DNA of 64,000 bases from BPJO01 sp037189665 (GTDB lineage: Bacteria > Planctomycetota > Phycisphaerae > Tepidisphaerales > Tepidisphaeraceae), in NCBI GenBank assembly GCA_037189665.1, contig JBBCIV010000128.1:1-64000 (forward strand), read 5' to 3'. Position 1 is the stretch's first letter. Every line of letters begins with the position of its first letter. The notes beneath the pieces were generated by a model. It searched no databases. It had not been told where the DNA came from and saw only the letters and a program-made list of their open reading frames with translations. Both the position numbers and the translations under genes were made by a program. Shown one piece after another: positions 63,831 through 64,000 of the stretch.

Positions 63831-64000
63831 CTTACGTTAACTCCATCATTGACGGCCGGCGGCGCGAAGGCCGGTCGGCCGGCGTAGAAAACTCCCCCCC
63901 GGAAAACACACGTTGGTGGTGGACACTTTCTCCGTTTCCGAAACAGCATTCGCACGTTCGCCGGCAGCCTCCTTTGCGACCCGAAAAGTCGGGGCGCGGG

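Overview
The window is a high-GC chromosomal segment from a planctomycete, most likely of the class Phycisphaerae. This is inferred from a PEP-CTERM exported protein, two pseudopilin-like proteins with the FTLVELLVVIGII signature, a SecY with a long insertion, ribosomal proteins with Ala/Lys/Pro-rich tails, and the mix of GH78/GH106-type glycosidases with trehalose and two-component genes. No phage, insertion sequence, CRISPR array or tRNA was seen, and no gene-free stretch exceeds about 300 bases.

Layout. 1-4.1 kb: 3' end of leuS, a CYTH enzyme, an HD phosphohydrolase and a small cupredoxin. 4.1-16.8 kb (minus strand): a glycan-use locus with an acyltransferase, a GH78-like rhamnosidase, a TPR protein, a solute-binding protein, two sugar-ABC permeases, a CAP protein and a GH106-like glycosidase. 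17-22 kb: a DUF4886 hydrolase, an EEP-family membrane protein, and a NarL-type regulator with its PAS sensor kinase. 22-28.8 kb: glgX-treZ-treY, which turn glycogen or maltodextrin into trehalose. 29-38.6 kb: NUDIX, a PD-(D/E)XK-like unknown, PAP2, a flippase, a GT87-like transferase, a 51-aa membrane protein, a hybrid sensor kinase with a His-rich exported segment, and an OmpR/HAMP-kinase pair. 38.8-47.5 kb: an exported unknown, a radical-SAM plus UdgX-fusion DNA-repair pair, folE, a Tat-exported metallophosphoesterase, a VOC protein, a pseudopilin and a PepSY iron-type membrane protein. 47.5-60.7 kb (minus strand): the S10-spc ribosomal-protein cluster from rpsJ to secY and map. 60.8-64 kb: an exported CbiX-like chelatase, a second pseudopilin and a PEP-CTERM protein.

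Most unusual signal. Nearly every spacer longer than about 45 bp inside the ribosomal-protein cluster, and the leuS-CYTH spacer, is filled with short tandem repeats of exactly 7 bp. Units include GATTGCC, AGTTGCC, AGTTGAT, AATTCTG and GAACGAT. Most arrays are arranged head to head so the RNA would fold into a long hairpin. Four ribosomal genes (rplC, rpsC, rpsQ, rplE) end in a TAG that is itself part of an array edge (TAGTTG). A related array (4 x CTCGCAA) lies in frame inside leuS. Spacers elsewhere hold fold-backs with 8-9 bp internal periods. I know of no description of this system in planctomycetes; heptanucleotide tandem repeats are known from filamentous cyanobacteria.

Other signals: a shared Fur-like 15-mer upstream of the PepSY and CbiX genes, a palindrome used as a hairpin at two loci 40 kb apart, and a terminator-like hairpin between rpsJ and rplC. 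Start sites were chosen from ribosome-binding sites, family alignments from memory, and overlap with neighbours; no database search was possible.
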